A stretch of 7,962 bases of DNA from an uncultured Thermoleophilia bacterium (GCA_903912585.1 CAIWHY010000426.1:1-7962); one strand, 5' to 3'; positions 1 through 6,901 are shown, numbered from the stretch's first letter. Translations and numbers: made by a program. Notes: generated by a model from the sequence alone, not told the origin.

Positions 1-27
1 CGGCGCGCCCCGTCGAGAGGCGCGCCG
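1..27 (-). terminator. GC-rich hairpin downstream of pilT
   Basis: Positions 1-9 and 19-27 form a perfect 9-bp inverted repeat (CGGCGCGCC / GGCGCGCCG) around a 9-base loop, 20 bases past the pilT stop on the minus strand. This is a good position for a terminator. Any U-tract would lie before base 1, outside the window, so an intrinsic terminator cannot be confirmed. The stem may also extend past the edge. Confidence 0.45.
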
Positions 28-47
28 GCCGCTTTCGCGTACGTGTC

Positions 48-1187
48 TCAGAAGGACATCAGGCTGACGTCATGTCCCTGCTGCTGCACCAGGAGCTTGA
101 AGTCGTGCGGGTTGCTCGCCACCTGGGCGGCGTCGCTGAGCGTGATCAGCCCATCCTCGTACAGCTTCAGCAGCGCCTGGTCGAAGGTCTGCATCCCGTA
201 GAAGTCGCCTTCCTTGATGGCGTCGGCGATGAGCATCGCCTGGTCCGGGTCGAGGATGAAGTCGCGGATGCGGTTGGTGCAGACCATGACCTCGATGGCC
301 GGCACGCGGCCGCCGCCGTCGGCGCGGGAGAGAAGACGCTGGGAGATGATCCCCTTGAGCGTGCCGGCGAGCATGATGCGGATCTGCTTCTGCTGGTGAA
401 GCGGGAAGAAGTCGATGATGCGGTTGATCGTCTCGGTGGCATCGATCGTGTGCAGCGTGCTCAGCACGAAGTGCCCGGTCTGCGCAGCGGTGAGCGCTGC
501 GGCCACGGTCTCCGTGTCGCGCATCTCGCCGATGAGGATGTCGTCGGGGTCCTGGCGCAGCACGTACTTGAGAGCCGACCCGTAGGAGTCGGTGTCGAGC
601 CCGATCTCGCGCTGGTTGATGATCGACTTCTGGTCCTTGTGCAGGACCTCGATCGGATCCTCGATGGTGACGATGTGGCGGCGCATGGTGCGATTGACGT
701 GATCGATCATCGCCGCCAGCGTGGTCGTCTTGCCGGAACCCGTGGTGCCGGTCACGAGCACCAGACCGCGCGGCTCCAGCGCCAGCCGCTTGAGGATCTC
801 GGGGAGATGAAGCTCCTCGAACGACGGGATCTTCGTGGTCACCTGGCGCATCGCCACGCTGATGCTGCCGCGCTGGCGGAAGACGTTGACGCGGAAGCGG
901 CCGAGGTTGGGCGCCGAGTAGGCGAAGTCGATCTCGTTGTGCTCGCTGAACCGGCGGATCTGCTTGTCGGTCATGATCGAGGCGGCCACGTCCTTGGTGT
1001 CCTCCGGCGTGAGCGGCGGCTCGTCCAGGAGGATGAGCTCGCCGTCGACGCGGATCACCGGCGGGCTCCCCGCCTTGATGTGGAGGTCCGACGCGTTGCG
1101 CGCCATCATCTCGCTGAGCAGTTCGTCTATGGGTTTCACGTGGCCGCCCCAAGTGTCGTGTGCCGTCTCGTGAGTCTTGTTCGGCAT
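48..1187 (-). CDS. pilT: PilT-like type IV pilus retraction ATPase
   Basis: This is a hexameric secretion-superfamily ATPase that in known PilT proteins powers pilus disassembly at the inner face of the membrane. The 379-residue product has an N-terminal PilT domain with the family signature NASDLHIKAG (31-40). The ATPase core follows: Walker A GTTGSGKTT (147-155), Asp box IVTIEDPIE (172-180), Walker B DDILIGEMRD (215-224, glutamate 221) and His box TGHFVLSTLHT (237-247). The segment GMQTFDQAL (331-339) is typical of PilT rather than PilB, and no PilB-type N-terminal domain is present. The usual AIRNLIRE motif is divergent, reading RIRDFILD at 306-313. The start is uncertain. The ATG at 1187 has only a weak ribosome site. 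An in-frame GTG at 1139 (product starting VKPIDELL) would match the usual family N-terminus and also lacks a strong site. It lies 73 bases after the NlpC/P60 gene and may be cotranscribed with it. No other pil gene is visible. Confidence 0.93.
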   Translation of the reverse strand: MPNKTHETAHDTWGGHVKPIDELLSEMMARNASDLHIKAGSPPVIRVDGELILLDEPPLTPEDTKDVAASIMTDKQIRRFSEHNEIDFAYSAPNLGRFRVNVFRQRGSISVAMRQVTTKIPSFEELHLPEILKRLALEPRGLVLVTGTTGSGKTTTLAAMIDHVNRTMRRHIVTIEDPIEVLHKDQKSIINQREIGLDTDSYGSALKYVLRQDPDDILIGEMRDTETVAAALTAAQTGHFVLSTLHTIDATETINRIIDFFPLHQQKQIRIMLAGTLKGIISQRLLSRADGGGRVPAIEVMVCTNRIRDFILDPDQAMLIADAIKEGDFYGMQTFDQALLKLYEDGLITLSDAAQVASNPHDFKLLVQQQGHDVSLMSF

Positions 1188-1260
1188 CCTGGTGGCAAAA
1201 GCTTACCCCGCCGCGCCCGTCGCGCATAGGTCGCCGGCGCAGGGAGGCTGATCGGGCGCT

Positions 1261-2295
1261 CTACAGCCGGCCGCCGATCCAGGCGTCGCGGCCGGCATAG
1301 GAACCGTAGCAGACCACGGCGCCGGTGTGCGGCGCCTCGATGATCGTCGTCCCGCCGACGAAGATGGCGACGTGATGGCTGAAGCTGGCGTTGCCGAAGA
1401 AGACCAGATCGCCGGGCCGCAGGTCGCCGAAGGGGACCGGTATGCTGGCGCGCTGCTGGTCGGTGGCGCCGTGCGAGAGCCCCACGCCGATCTGCGCGTA
1501 GCAGTACATCACCAGCCCCGAGCAATCGAAGCCGCCCGGGCTGGCGCCGCCCCACACGTAGGGCACGCCGAGGTACCGCTGCGCGATGGCGACGATCTCG
1601 GGATGGCCGGGGCTGTTGGGGTCGACCCTGGGGACGACGCCGCTGAAGCCGATAAGTGCCAGCTTGGCGCGCAAGGCCGCCTGGGCCTGCATCTGCTTGA
1701 TCTGGGCCTTGAGGCCCTTGGTGAGCCTCTCGAGTCTGGCCTGCAGCGCCAGGATCTCGCTCTTCTGGGCGGCGCGCTCGGCGACGAGCCTGGCCGCCGC
1801 CTTCCTGTCTACCTCCAGCTTCACGCGGCGGTTCTTGATGTTCTGGCGGTAGGCCGAGATGGAGCGGACGGTGTCGACGTCGCTGTTGCCGAGGCGCGCC
1901 ATCATGTCGAGCTGGGTCACGAGATCTTCGAAGCTGGCCGACGAGAGCATGACGTCGAGGATGCCGACGTCGCGCGACTTGTAGATGTCCTGCGCGCGCG
2001 CCTTGAGCTGCTGGGTGGCGAGGTGGAGATTGTGCTGGGCGGCGTCGAGCAGGTGCTGGTTCTGCCTGATCTGTTCCTGGACCGTCGCGAGCTGGCTGGT
2101 CGCCTGGTTGTACTTCTCGATCGCGATCTCGGACTGGTTGTAGACCTGGTCGAGCCGGCTCTTGACCGCCTGGAGGCGGGCCTTCTTCTGCGAGACGGGC
2201 GAGGCGGTCGCGGCGGCCGCGAAGACGAGTGCGGCCGCGACGACGCCCAGCAAGAGGGCGAGCATGACGGTGCGACTGGTGAGCCTGGGCTTCAC
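1261..2295 (-). CDS. Secreted coiled-coil NlpC/P60 peptidoglycan endopeptidase (copy A)
   Basis: The 344-residue protein has an N-terminal signal peptide (hydrophobic run about 10-30, cleavage likely near ATASP 29-33). A long alpha-helical coiled coil follows at about 34-215, then a short linker with VDPNSPG and a C-terminal NlpC/P60 domain (about 231-344). The catalytic triad is visible: Cys258 in FDCSG, His308 in HHVAIFVGG and His323 in APHTG. Family members are cysteine peptidases that cut peptide stems of peptidoglycan; the coiled coil resembles RipA/CwlO-type proteins and may gate activity. The start is GTG at 2295, with AAAGGA 9 bases upstream; the downstream paralogue-like start (GTGAA) supports it. 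It is the second of two tandem paralogues, and short stretches of DNA are identical to copy B. No convincing promoter lies in the 137 bases upstream, so expression may depend on readthrough of the hairpin there. Confidence 0.92.
   Translation of the reverse strand: MKPRLTSRTVMLALLLGVVAAALVFAAAATASPVSQKKARLQAVKSRLDQVYNQSEIAIEKYNQATSQLATVQEQIRQNQHLLDAAQHNLHLATQQLKARAQDIYKSRDVGILDVMLSSASFEDLVTQLDMMARLGNSDVDTVRSISAYRQNIKNRRVKLEVDRKAAARLVAERAAQKSEILALQARLERLTKGLKAQIKQMQAQAALRAKLALIGFSGVVPRVDPNSPGHPEIVAIAQRYLGVPYVWGGASPGGFDCSGLVMYCYAQIGVGLSHGATDQQRASIPVPFGDLRPGDLVFFGNASFSHHVAIFVGGTTIIEAPHTGAVVCYGSYAGRDAWIGGRL
1443..1479. repeat. 37-base exact repeat, copy in NlpC/P60 gene A
   Basis: These 37 bases are identical to 2609-2645 in the neighbouring paralogue. 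They encode the LSHGATDQQRAS segment of the NlpC/P60 domain, and all synonymous positions match. Confidence 0.85.
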
Positions 2296-2376
2296 TGCCT
2301 CTGGTCCTTTCGCGGACGCCGCGCCGGAAGACGATGAGAGTCCGCCGGCGGGGAGTGCCTGGGTGAGTGCAGTATT

Positions 2377-2424
2377 CGAGCCTGAAGGGCCGTTTCCCTG
2401 TGCGGGAACGGCCCTTCAGGCTCG
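2377..2424 (-). terminator. Long near-perfect hairpin between the two NlpC/P60 genes
   Basis: Bases 2377-2398 and 2404-2424 form a 21-bp inverted repeat with a single bulged base (the extra T in the run at 2393-2395) and a 5-base loop. On the minus strand it begins 8 bases after the stop codon of copy B, which is the usual place for a terminator. The bases that follow (GAATACTGC) are not a U-tract, so it may act as a U-less terminator, a partial attenuator ahead of copy A, or an mRNA 3'-end stabiliser. Confidence 0.7.
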
Positions 2425-2432
2425 GCTGTGAT

Positions 2433-3512
2433 CTAGAACCGGCCGCCGATCCAGGCGCCGCCGATGGAGCCGTAGCTCACCACGGCGCCGGTGTGCGGCG
2501 CGTTGATCATGCTGCCGCCGCCGACGTAGATGCCGACGTGGTAGCTGTAGCTGGGTCCGCCGAAGAAGACGAGATCGCCGGGCTGAAGGGCGCTCAGCGG
2601 GACGGGCGTGCTGGCGCGCTGCTGGTCGGTGGCGCCGTGCGAGAGACTGATGCCGATCTGCGCGTAGCAGTACATCGCGAGGCCGGAGCAGTCGAAGCCG
2701 CCCGGGCTGGCACCGCCGTACACGTAGGGCACTCCCAGGTACCGCTGGGCGATGGCGACGACGGCCGACTGGCCGGAGCCGCCGGGATCGGGCACGGAGC
2801 CGCCGCCGCTGCTGCCGCCCGAGCTGCCGCCTGTGCTGCTGGCGTTGCTTGCGGCGGAGGCGGCAGCGGCCGCCTGAGCCGCGGCCTGCGCCGCGGCGGC
2901 CTGCTGGGCCTCCAGCTGCTTGATCTGGCTCTTGATGCCGGCGGTCATCGACTCGAGCTGGTGCTGCAGGCCGACGACCTGGTCCTTCTGCGATGTGCGG
3001 TCGGCGACGAGCTTGGCGGCCGACTTCTTGTCCGCCTCGAGCTTGACGCGCCGGTTCTTGATGTCCTGCTGGTAGGCGGCGATGGACTTGACCGTGTCGA
3101 CGTCGCTGTTGCCGAGGCGCTGCATCATGTTGAGCTGCGTCACGAGGTCGTCGAAGCTGTTCGACGAGAACAGCACGTCGACGATGCCGACGTCGCGCGT
3201 CTTGTAGATGTCCAGCGCGCGCGACTGCAGCTGCTCGTCGGCGACCTGGAGGTTGTACTCGGCGACCTTGAGCAGGTGCGAGTTCTGCTTGATCTGCTGC
3301 TGGACGCCGGAGAGCTGGGTGGTGGCCTGGTTGTACTTCTCGACCGCCACGTCCACCTGGTGGTAGACGCCCTGAAGCCTGCCCTGGATCTGTTGCAGGC
3401 GGGCTTTCTTCTGGGAGACGGGGGAGGCGGATGCCGCGGAGGCGAGGACGAAGGAGAGGAGGAGGGTGCCGAGAAGGACGGACAGTACTGCGAGTCGTCG
3501 TCTATCTTTCAC
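2433..3512 (-). CDS. Secreted coiled-coil NlpC/P60 peptidoglycan endopeptidase (copy B)
   Basis: The 359-residue product starts with GTG at 3512 and has a signal peptide (about 1-31, ending SAASASP). A coiled coil spans about 32-203, followed by a low-complexity linker: Ala/Gln-rich at about 203-222, then Ser/Gly-rich to about 248. The C-terminal NlpC/P60 domain occupies about 249-359. Catalytic residues visible are Cys275 (FDCSG), His325 (YHVGIYVGG) and His340 (APHTG). The expected role is hydrolysis of peptidoglycan stem peptides at the cell surface. A longer reading from ATG at 3536 is less likely, because an excellent ribosome site AAAAGGAGG lies 7 bases before the GTG and would be inside the longer reading. 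The paralogue also begins at the matching GTGAA. A promoter-like pair at 3603-3631 and a long hairpin after the stop suggest it can be a unit of its own. Compared with copy A, the main difference is the much longer flexible linker. Confidence 0.93.
   Translation of the reverse strand: MKDRRRLAVLSVLLGTLLLSFVLASAASASPVSQKKARLQQIQGRLQGVYHQVDVAVEKYNQATTQLSGVQQQIKQNSHLLKVAEYNLQVADEQLQSRALDIYKTRDVGIVDVLFSSNSFDDLVTQLNMMQRLGNSDVDTVKSIAAYQQDIKNRRVKLEADKKSAAKLVADRTSQKDQVVGLQHQLESMTAGIKSQIKQLEAQQAAAAQAAAQAAAAASAASNASSTGGSSGGSSGGGSVPDPGGSGQSAVVAIAQRYLGVPYVYGGASPGGFDCSGLAMYCYAQIGISLSHGATDQQRASTPVPLSALQPGDLVFFGGPSYSYHVGIYVGGGSMINAPHTGAVVSYGSIGGAWIGGRF
2609..2645. repeat. 37-base exact repeat, copy in NlpC/P60 gene B
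   Basis: Identical to 1443-1479 in the paralogous gene. A second exact run of 27 bases is shared between 3094-3120 and 1871-1897, in the coiled-coil part (LGNSDVDT). Confidence 0.85.
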
Positions 3513-3519
3513 TGCATCG

Positions 3520-3528
3520 CCTCCTTTT
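3520..3528 (-). promoter_or_regulatory. Ribosome binding site fixing the GTG start of NlpC/P60 copy B
   Basis: On the minus strand the sequence reads AAAAGGAGG, followed by 7 bases and GTG at 3512-3510. The match and spacing favour this start over the upstream ATG at 3536. Confidence 0.85.
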
Positions 3529-3541
3529 GGGCGCATCGCCG

Positions 3542-3587
3542 GGGCGCACGCCCTCGTTGAGGTGAGCCTTGAGTAGCTCCACTCACC
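3542..3587 (-). other. Two small hairpins in the leader of NlpC/P60 copy B
   Basis: On the transcript, GGTGAG (from 3582-3587) can pair with CTCACC (3561-3566) across a 15-base interior. Further on, GGGC and GCCC pair within 3542-3553. Both lie between the predicted promoter and the ribosome site. This is not a recognised riboswitch class. Confidence 0.3.
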
Positions 3588-3602
3588 GAAGTCAAGTATG
3601 AG

Positions 3603-3631
3603 ACCTTAACATCCCGGGTCGGTCATGACAA
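3603..3631 (-). promoter_or_regulatory. Sigma-70-like promoter for NlpC/P60 copy B
   Basis: On the minus strand TTGTCA (3626-3631) is followed by 17 bases and TAAGGT (3603-3608). It is the best housekeeping-type promoter in the window, placed about 90 bases upstream of the GTG start and after the radical SAM gene's hairpin. Confidence 0.55.
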
Positions 3632-3642
3632 CCGTGGCCGGA

Positions 3643-3669
3643 GCGCCCGCACGGCGCGGCGGCGGGCGC
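3643..3669 (-). terminator. GC hairpin after the radical SAM gene
   Basis: GCGCCCGC (3643-3650) and GCGGGCGC (3662-3669) form a perfect 8-bp stem with an 11-base loop, starting 8 bases past the radical SAM stop. No U-tract follows. It sits just upstream of the promoter-like sites of the next gene, which fits a transcription-unit boundary. Confidence 0.45.
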
Positions 3670-3677
3670 CGGGCCGC

Positions 3678-5090
3678 TCACTTGGCGCCGGCGCCGCGCA
3701 CCCCCGACGGGGGCGTCGGCTTGGGCCACATGCGCCTGAGCCGCTCGATGAACGCCTTGTTGCGCTCGTCCTTGCGCCAGTTACGGATGATGACCATGCC
3801 CCACCAGTGGAACATCAGCTGCTTCGTGAACTTGAGGGCGAAGATGTAGCGCAGCCAGGTGCGCAGCGAGTAGAAGCGCATGTAGCCGCGCAGATCCTCC
3901 ATCTGCAGCTCGTAGGGGGTCATGAGCTTGGGCTCGAAGACGACGTGGTGGGCGTCGTAGAGCTCCCAGCGCTTCTCGAAGATGCGGCCCTGCGCCTCGA
4001 GTTCCTGGTATTGAGGCGTGCCCGGCAGCGGGGTGAGGATGTTGAGCATCACCGTGTCGATGTGGTTCTTGATGGCGAAGTCGACGGTGTCGCGCACGGT
4101 CTGCACGTTGTCGGTGTCGGCGCCGAGCACGAACATGCCGTGGCTGCGGATGTCGTACTCGTGCAGGATGCGGATCCCCTGCACGATGTCGTCGACGGTC
4201 TGCGACTTCTCGTAGCCGTCGAGCGTGTCCTGGTTGACGGACTCGAGACCGAGATAGACGAGCTCGCAGCCCGACGCGCGCATCAGCTCGAGCAGTTCCT
4301 TGTCGCGCACCACGTCGGTGCGCACCTGGGCCGACCAAGGGATGACGAGGTCCTCGTCGATCATCATCTGCAGGAGCTTCTTGAGGCGCTTCTTGTCCGC
4401 GGCCATGTTGTCGTCGTAGAAGAAGATGCGCCCGGGGCGTTTGTCCTTGAGCTCGGCGATCACGCTCTCGGCGCTGCGAAAACGGTACTTGCGTCCGAAC
4501 ATCGCCGTCACCGAGCAGAAGTTGCAGGCAAAGGGGCAGCCCCAGCTGGTCATGATCGGGATGGTCGTCAGTCTCTCGCTGCCGACCAGCAAGTTGAGGT
4601 CGGGGAAGGGCAGGACGTCGAGGTCGGTGCAGCGTTCGCGCGGAGCGTTGTGGACGGCCTCGCCGTCACGGTGGAACGACAGGCCGTCGATCTCGTCGAG
4701 CTCCCGCTTGCCGTCAAGGGCTTCGATGAGCTCGAGCATGAGCTGTTCGCCGCCTTCGCCGCGGGCCACGTAGTCGACGTGCCCGAGGGCTTCGTCGGCC
4801 ATGAACGTGACGTGCGCGCCGCCGATGACGACCGGCACGCTCCGCGCGCGCAGCCCGTCGGCGTACTCGTAGGCGGTCGACGTCGTGGAGGTGGTGCTCG
4901 AGAGGCCGACGAGGTCGGCGCTGTTCACGTCGTCCCAGTCGATGGGCGCCATCTGCGCGTTGTAGACGAGCACATCGTGACCGTGCGCCTTGAGCGTTGC
5001 GGCGATGATGGGCAGGCCGAGGCGAGGCAGCAGCACCTTGGCATAGACGTGCATACCCGGAGGTTCGGGTTCGATGAGGCGGATCTTCAT
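3678..5090 (-). CDS. B12-binding-type radical SAM protein, function unknown
   Basis: The 470-residue protein has an N-terminal Rossmann-like domain of the cobalamin-binding type (about 1-145; AATLKAHGHDVLVYNAQ at 30-46, VVIGGAHVTFMADEAL at 87-102, YVARGEGGE at 107-115). The radical SAM core follows with the cluster motif C185-PFA-C189-NF-C192, preceded by TSWG. Family features such as YLGLES (279-284), HGMFVLGADTD (317-327) and LTPLPGTPQY (352-361) are present. The C-terminal tail is basic and aromatic (about 405-455) and might contact the membrane. The N-terminal domain lacks an obvious DxHxxG base-off cobalamin motif, as in BchE/HpnJ-like relatives, so actual B12 binding is not assured. The start is the ATG at 5090, with AAGGAG four bases upstream; the frame stays open beyond it but has no suitable start. 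It follows pit by 119 bases and has a possible own promoter. The substrate cannot be read from sequence; lipid, hopanoid or cofactor methylation or cyclisation are family possibilities. Confidence 0.9.
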   Translation of the reverse strand: MKIRLIEPEPPGMHVYAKVLLPRLGLPIIAATLKAHGHDVLVYNAQMAPIDWDDVNSADLVGLSSTTSTTSTAYEYADGLRARSVPVVIGGAHVTFMADEALGHVDYVARGEGGEQLMLELIEALDGKRELDEIDGLSFHRDGEAVHNAPRERCTDLDVLPFPDLNLLVGSERLTTIPIMTSWGCPFACNFCSVTAMFGRKYRFRSAESVIAELKDKRPGRIFFYDDNMAADKKRLKKLLQMMIDEDLVIPWSAQVRTDVVRDKELLELMRASGCELVYLGLESVNQDTLDGYEKSQTVDDIVQGIRILHEYDIRSHGMFVLGADTDNVQTVRDTVDFAIKNHIDTVMLNILTPLPGTPQYQELEAQGRIFEKRWELYDAHHVVFEPKLMTPYELQMEDLRGYMRFYSLRTWLRYIFALKFTKQLMFHWWGMVIIRNWRKDERNKAFIERLRRMWPKPTPPSGVRGAGAK

Positions 5091-5165
5091 GAGTCTCCTT
5101 GGGAAGCCCGGCGGACGGAGGTGGACCTGGCCTGCCCGGCGATGATGTCGAACGGATGGATGCTC

Positions 5166-5194
5166 ATCGTAGACGCTGCGCACGGGGAAGTGAA
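5166..5194 (-). promoter_or_regulatory. Possible promoter of the radical SAM gene
   Basis: On the minus strand TTCACT (5189-5194), a 17-base spacer and TACGAT (5166-5171) match the sigma-70 pattern at four of six bases each. It lies between the pit stop and the radical SAM ribosome site. Such matches occur by chance, so this is tentative. Confidence 0.3.
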
Positions 5195-5209
5195 GCCGGG
5201 AGCCGTCTG

Positions 5210-6193
5210 TCAGAAGATCAGGTGACCCACGAAGTAGACGGCCGCGGCCACGAGCGCGGCGGCCGGCAGGGTCAGGACCCAGGCGAACACGATGCTCCTG
5301 GCCACGCCCCAGCGAACGGCCTTGAGCCGCCGCGTCGTCCCGACTCCCATGATCGCCGCGGTGATGGTGTGCGTGGTCGAGACCGGGAAGCCGAAGTGAG
5401 TCGCGATCTGGATCACCGTGGCGGCGCTGGTCTCGGCGGCGAACCCGTGGATCGGGTCGAGCTTGATCACCTTGGAACCGAGCGTGTGCATGATGCGCCA
5501 GCCACCGGAATACGTGCCCGCCGCCATGGTGAACGCGCAGGCGAGCTTGACCCAGAGCGGGATGGTGAAGGTGGCAAGGTGGCCGCTCGAGACGAGCGCG
5601 AGGGTGATGACGCCCATCGTCTTCTGGGCGTCGTTGCCGCCGTGTGCGTAGGCCATGAAGGCGGCGGAGAAGGGCTGCAGGCGACGGAAGGTCTGGTTCA
5701 CCGGCGAGAGCGGGCGCTTGTGCACGATCCAGATGAGGGCGGTCATCAGCAGCCAGGCCGCCGCGAAGCCGATCACCGGCGAGAGGACCATCGGCAAGAT
5801 GATCTTGTCGATGACGCCGCTCCACTCCACGCCCGAGACGCCGACTGCGGCAAGCATCGCCCCGATGAGGCCGCCGAAGAGCGCCTGGGACGAGCTGGAG
5901 GGGAGCGCGAAATACCAGGTGGTGAGATTCCAGACCACGGCTCCGACGAGGGCGGCGAGGACGAGCCCCAGGGTGACCAGGCTGGTGTCGACGATGCCCT
6001 TGCCGACAGTGCCGGCCACTTTGCTCGAGACGAGCGCGCCGAACAGGTTGAAGCCGGCCGCCATGAGGACGGCGGTACGCGGCGAGAGCGCGCGCGTGGA
6101 CACCGAGGTGGCGATCGCGTTGGCACTGTCGTGAAAGCCGTTGGTGTAGTCGAAGACGAGCGCCAGGGCGACGATCGCGATGAGGAGGACCAC
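5210..6193 (-). CDS. pit: PiT-family inorganic phosphate permease
   Basis: The 327-residue membrane protein imports phosphate (in the family, usually as a metal-phosphate complex or with protons or sodium). Both halves of the inverted-repeat signature are seen: GFHDSANAIA (19-28) and HGGNDAQKTMG (184-194). Each is followed by the matching conserved segment, LPSSSSQALFGGLIGA (97-112) and FPVSTTHTITAAIMGVG (269-285). About eight to ten hydrophobic segments are visible. It is the short form, without the large central hydrophilic loop of E. coli PitA (about 500 residues). The GTG start at 6193 is the first possible start after an in-frame stop, and the short leader before the first motif is normal. 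Its ribosome site is weak, and it begins 14 bases after the DUF47 stop, which suggests translational coupling. Neighbouring DUF47 strongly supports phosphate transport. Confidence 0.95.
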   Translation of the reverse strand: MVLLIAIVALALVFDYTNGFHDSANAIATSVSTRALSPRTAVLMAAGFNLFGALVSSKVAGTVGKGIVDTSLVTLGLVLAALVGAVVWNLTTWYFALPSSSSQALFGGLIGAMLAAVGVSGVEWSGVIDKIILPMVLSPVIGFAAAWLLMTALIWIVHKRPLSPVNQTFRRLQPFSAAFMAYAHGGNDAQKTMGVITLALVSSGHLATFTIPLWVKLACAFTMAAGTYSGGWRIMHTLGSKVIKLDPIHGFAAETSAATVIQIATHFGFPVSTTHTITAAIMGVGTTRRLKAVRWGVARSIVFAWVLTLPAAALVAAAVYFVGHLIF

Positions 6194-6207
6194 GGCCTGT
6201 GCTCAGG

Positions 6208-6822
6208 TCAGTTGTGCTTGAGCACGATGCTCTCGATGACGTTCGCGACGTGCTCGCACTCGTCGATCGCGCGTTCGAGCGTCTCGTAGAGGTCTTTCCA
6301 CTTGATGATGTCGGTGCACGTGGTGCCGCCCGCGAAGAGACTCTCGAGGGCTTCGCGCTCGATGCGGTCGCCGTCGTTCTCGAGGCTGTTGATGGCGATG
6401 ATGCGTTCGTCGAGGCCCTTGGGCTTCTCGAGGTTGTCCATGCACTCGCGCAGGATCGGCGTCGCCTTGGCGATGATCTGCGCCTGCTGCCGCGCGAACG
6501 GCGTGATCTCCTCGACGCGGTAGATCTGCACCTTGCCGGCGACTTCTTCGATGCTGTCGAGGATCTCGTCGGTGGTCGCCACGAGGTCGTAGATGTCCTC
6601 GCGGTCGATGGGCGTGATGAAGGACTTGTTGAGCCGCCGCACGATGTCGTGGACGATCTTGTCGCCCACGTGCTCGTGCTCGAGGATGGCCGCCGCGATG
6701 GACTTGCGGTCCCCGCCCTCCATGAACCTGACGAGCAGCTGAGCCGCCGCGTCGAGGTTGGCGGCCAGTTCCGAGAACATGCGGAAGTAGTCCTGCTCCT
6801 TAGGGACCAGGCTGAGTCTCAC
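6208..6822 (-). CDS. DUF47 PhoU-like accessory protein of PiT transport
   Basis: The 204-residue, almost wholly helical cytoplasmic protein belongs to the DUF47/PhoU-like group, which is commonly encoded next to PiT permeases and thought to modulate them. Acidic metal-binding motifs of the PhoU type recur: EHEHVGDKIVHDI (48-60), DREDIYDLVATTDEILD (73-89), ENDGDRIEREA (148-158) and DLYETLERAIDECEHVANVIESI (177-199). Length fits the family (about 200-220). The start is GTG at 6822, set by AAAGGAG seven bases upstream; the frame is open far upstream but that part is noncoding. It is the first gene of the DUF47-pit operon and has a promoter-like pair about 50 bases before the start. The exact regulatory mechanism is not known from sequence. 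Confidence 0.93.
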   Translation of the reverse strand: MRLSLVPKEQDYFRMFSELAANLDAAAQLLVRFMEGGDRKSIAAAILEHEHVGDKIVHDIVRRLNKSFITPIDREDIYDLVATTDEILDSIEEVAGKVQIYRVEEITPFARQQAQIIAKATPILRECMDNLEKPKGLDERIIAINSLENDGDRIEREALESLFAGGTTCTDIIKWKDLYETLERAIDECEHVANVIESIVLKHN

Positions 6823-6829
6823 GAGGGCG

Positions 6830-6836
6830 CTCCTTT
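6830..6836 (-). promoter_or_regulatory. Ribosome binding site fixing the GTG start of DUF47
   Basis: AAAGGAG on the minus strand, then 7 bases, then GTG at 6822-6820. It separates the true gene from the much longer open frame that continues to about 7740. Confidence 0.85.
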
Positions 6837-6866
6837 CCCCAAATGCGCTGCCCTGTGCCGCGCGTA

Positions 6867-6894
6867 ATGCTATCCGCTGCGCGGCGGCGCGCAA
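6867..6894 (-). promoter_or_regulatory. Possible promoter of the DUF47-pit operon
   Basis: On the minus strand TTGCGC (6889-6894), a 16-base spacer and TAGCAT (6867-6872). Its location 45 bases upstream of the GTG start is appropriate, and this AT-containing patch stands out in GC-rich surroundings. Confidence 0.4.
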
Positions 6895-6901
6895 CCCGGC
6901 G

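Noticed and set aside
72..1229. Long plus-strand open frame opposite pilT
   Set aside because: It is a typical high-GC antisense shadow: no domain is recognisable, and pilT on the other strand explains the region fully. The same applies to long plus-strand frames at 1327-2337, 2367-3560, 3807-5225, 5099-6289 and 6199-6867.
3513..3536. ATG start at 3536 for NlpC/P60 copy B
   Set aside because: The ribosome site AAAAGGAGG would lie inside the coding sequence, and the paralogue starts at the position equivalent to the GTG at 3512.
5091..5825. Upstream open extension of the radical SAM reading frame, giving a 715-residue protein
   Set aside because: It overlaps the pit gene in another frame, its translation is Arg/His/Pro-rich and unlike any domain, and the ATG at 5090 has a strong ribosome site and matches the family N-terminus.
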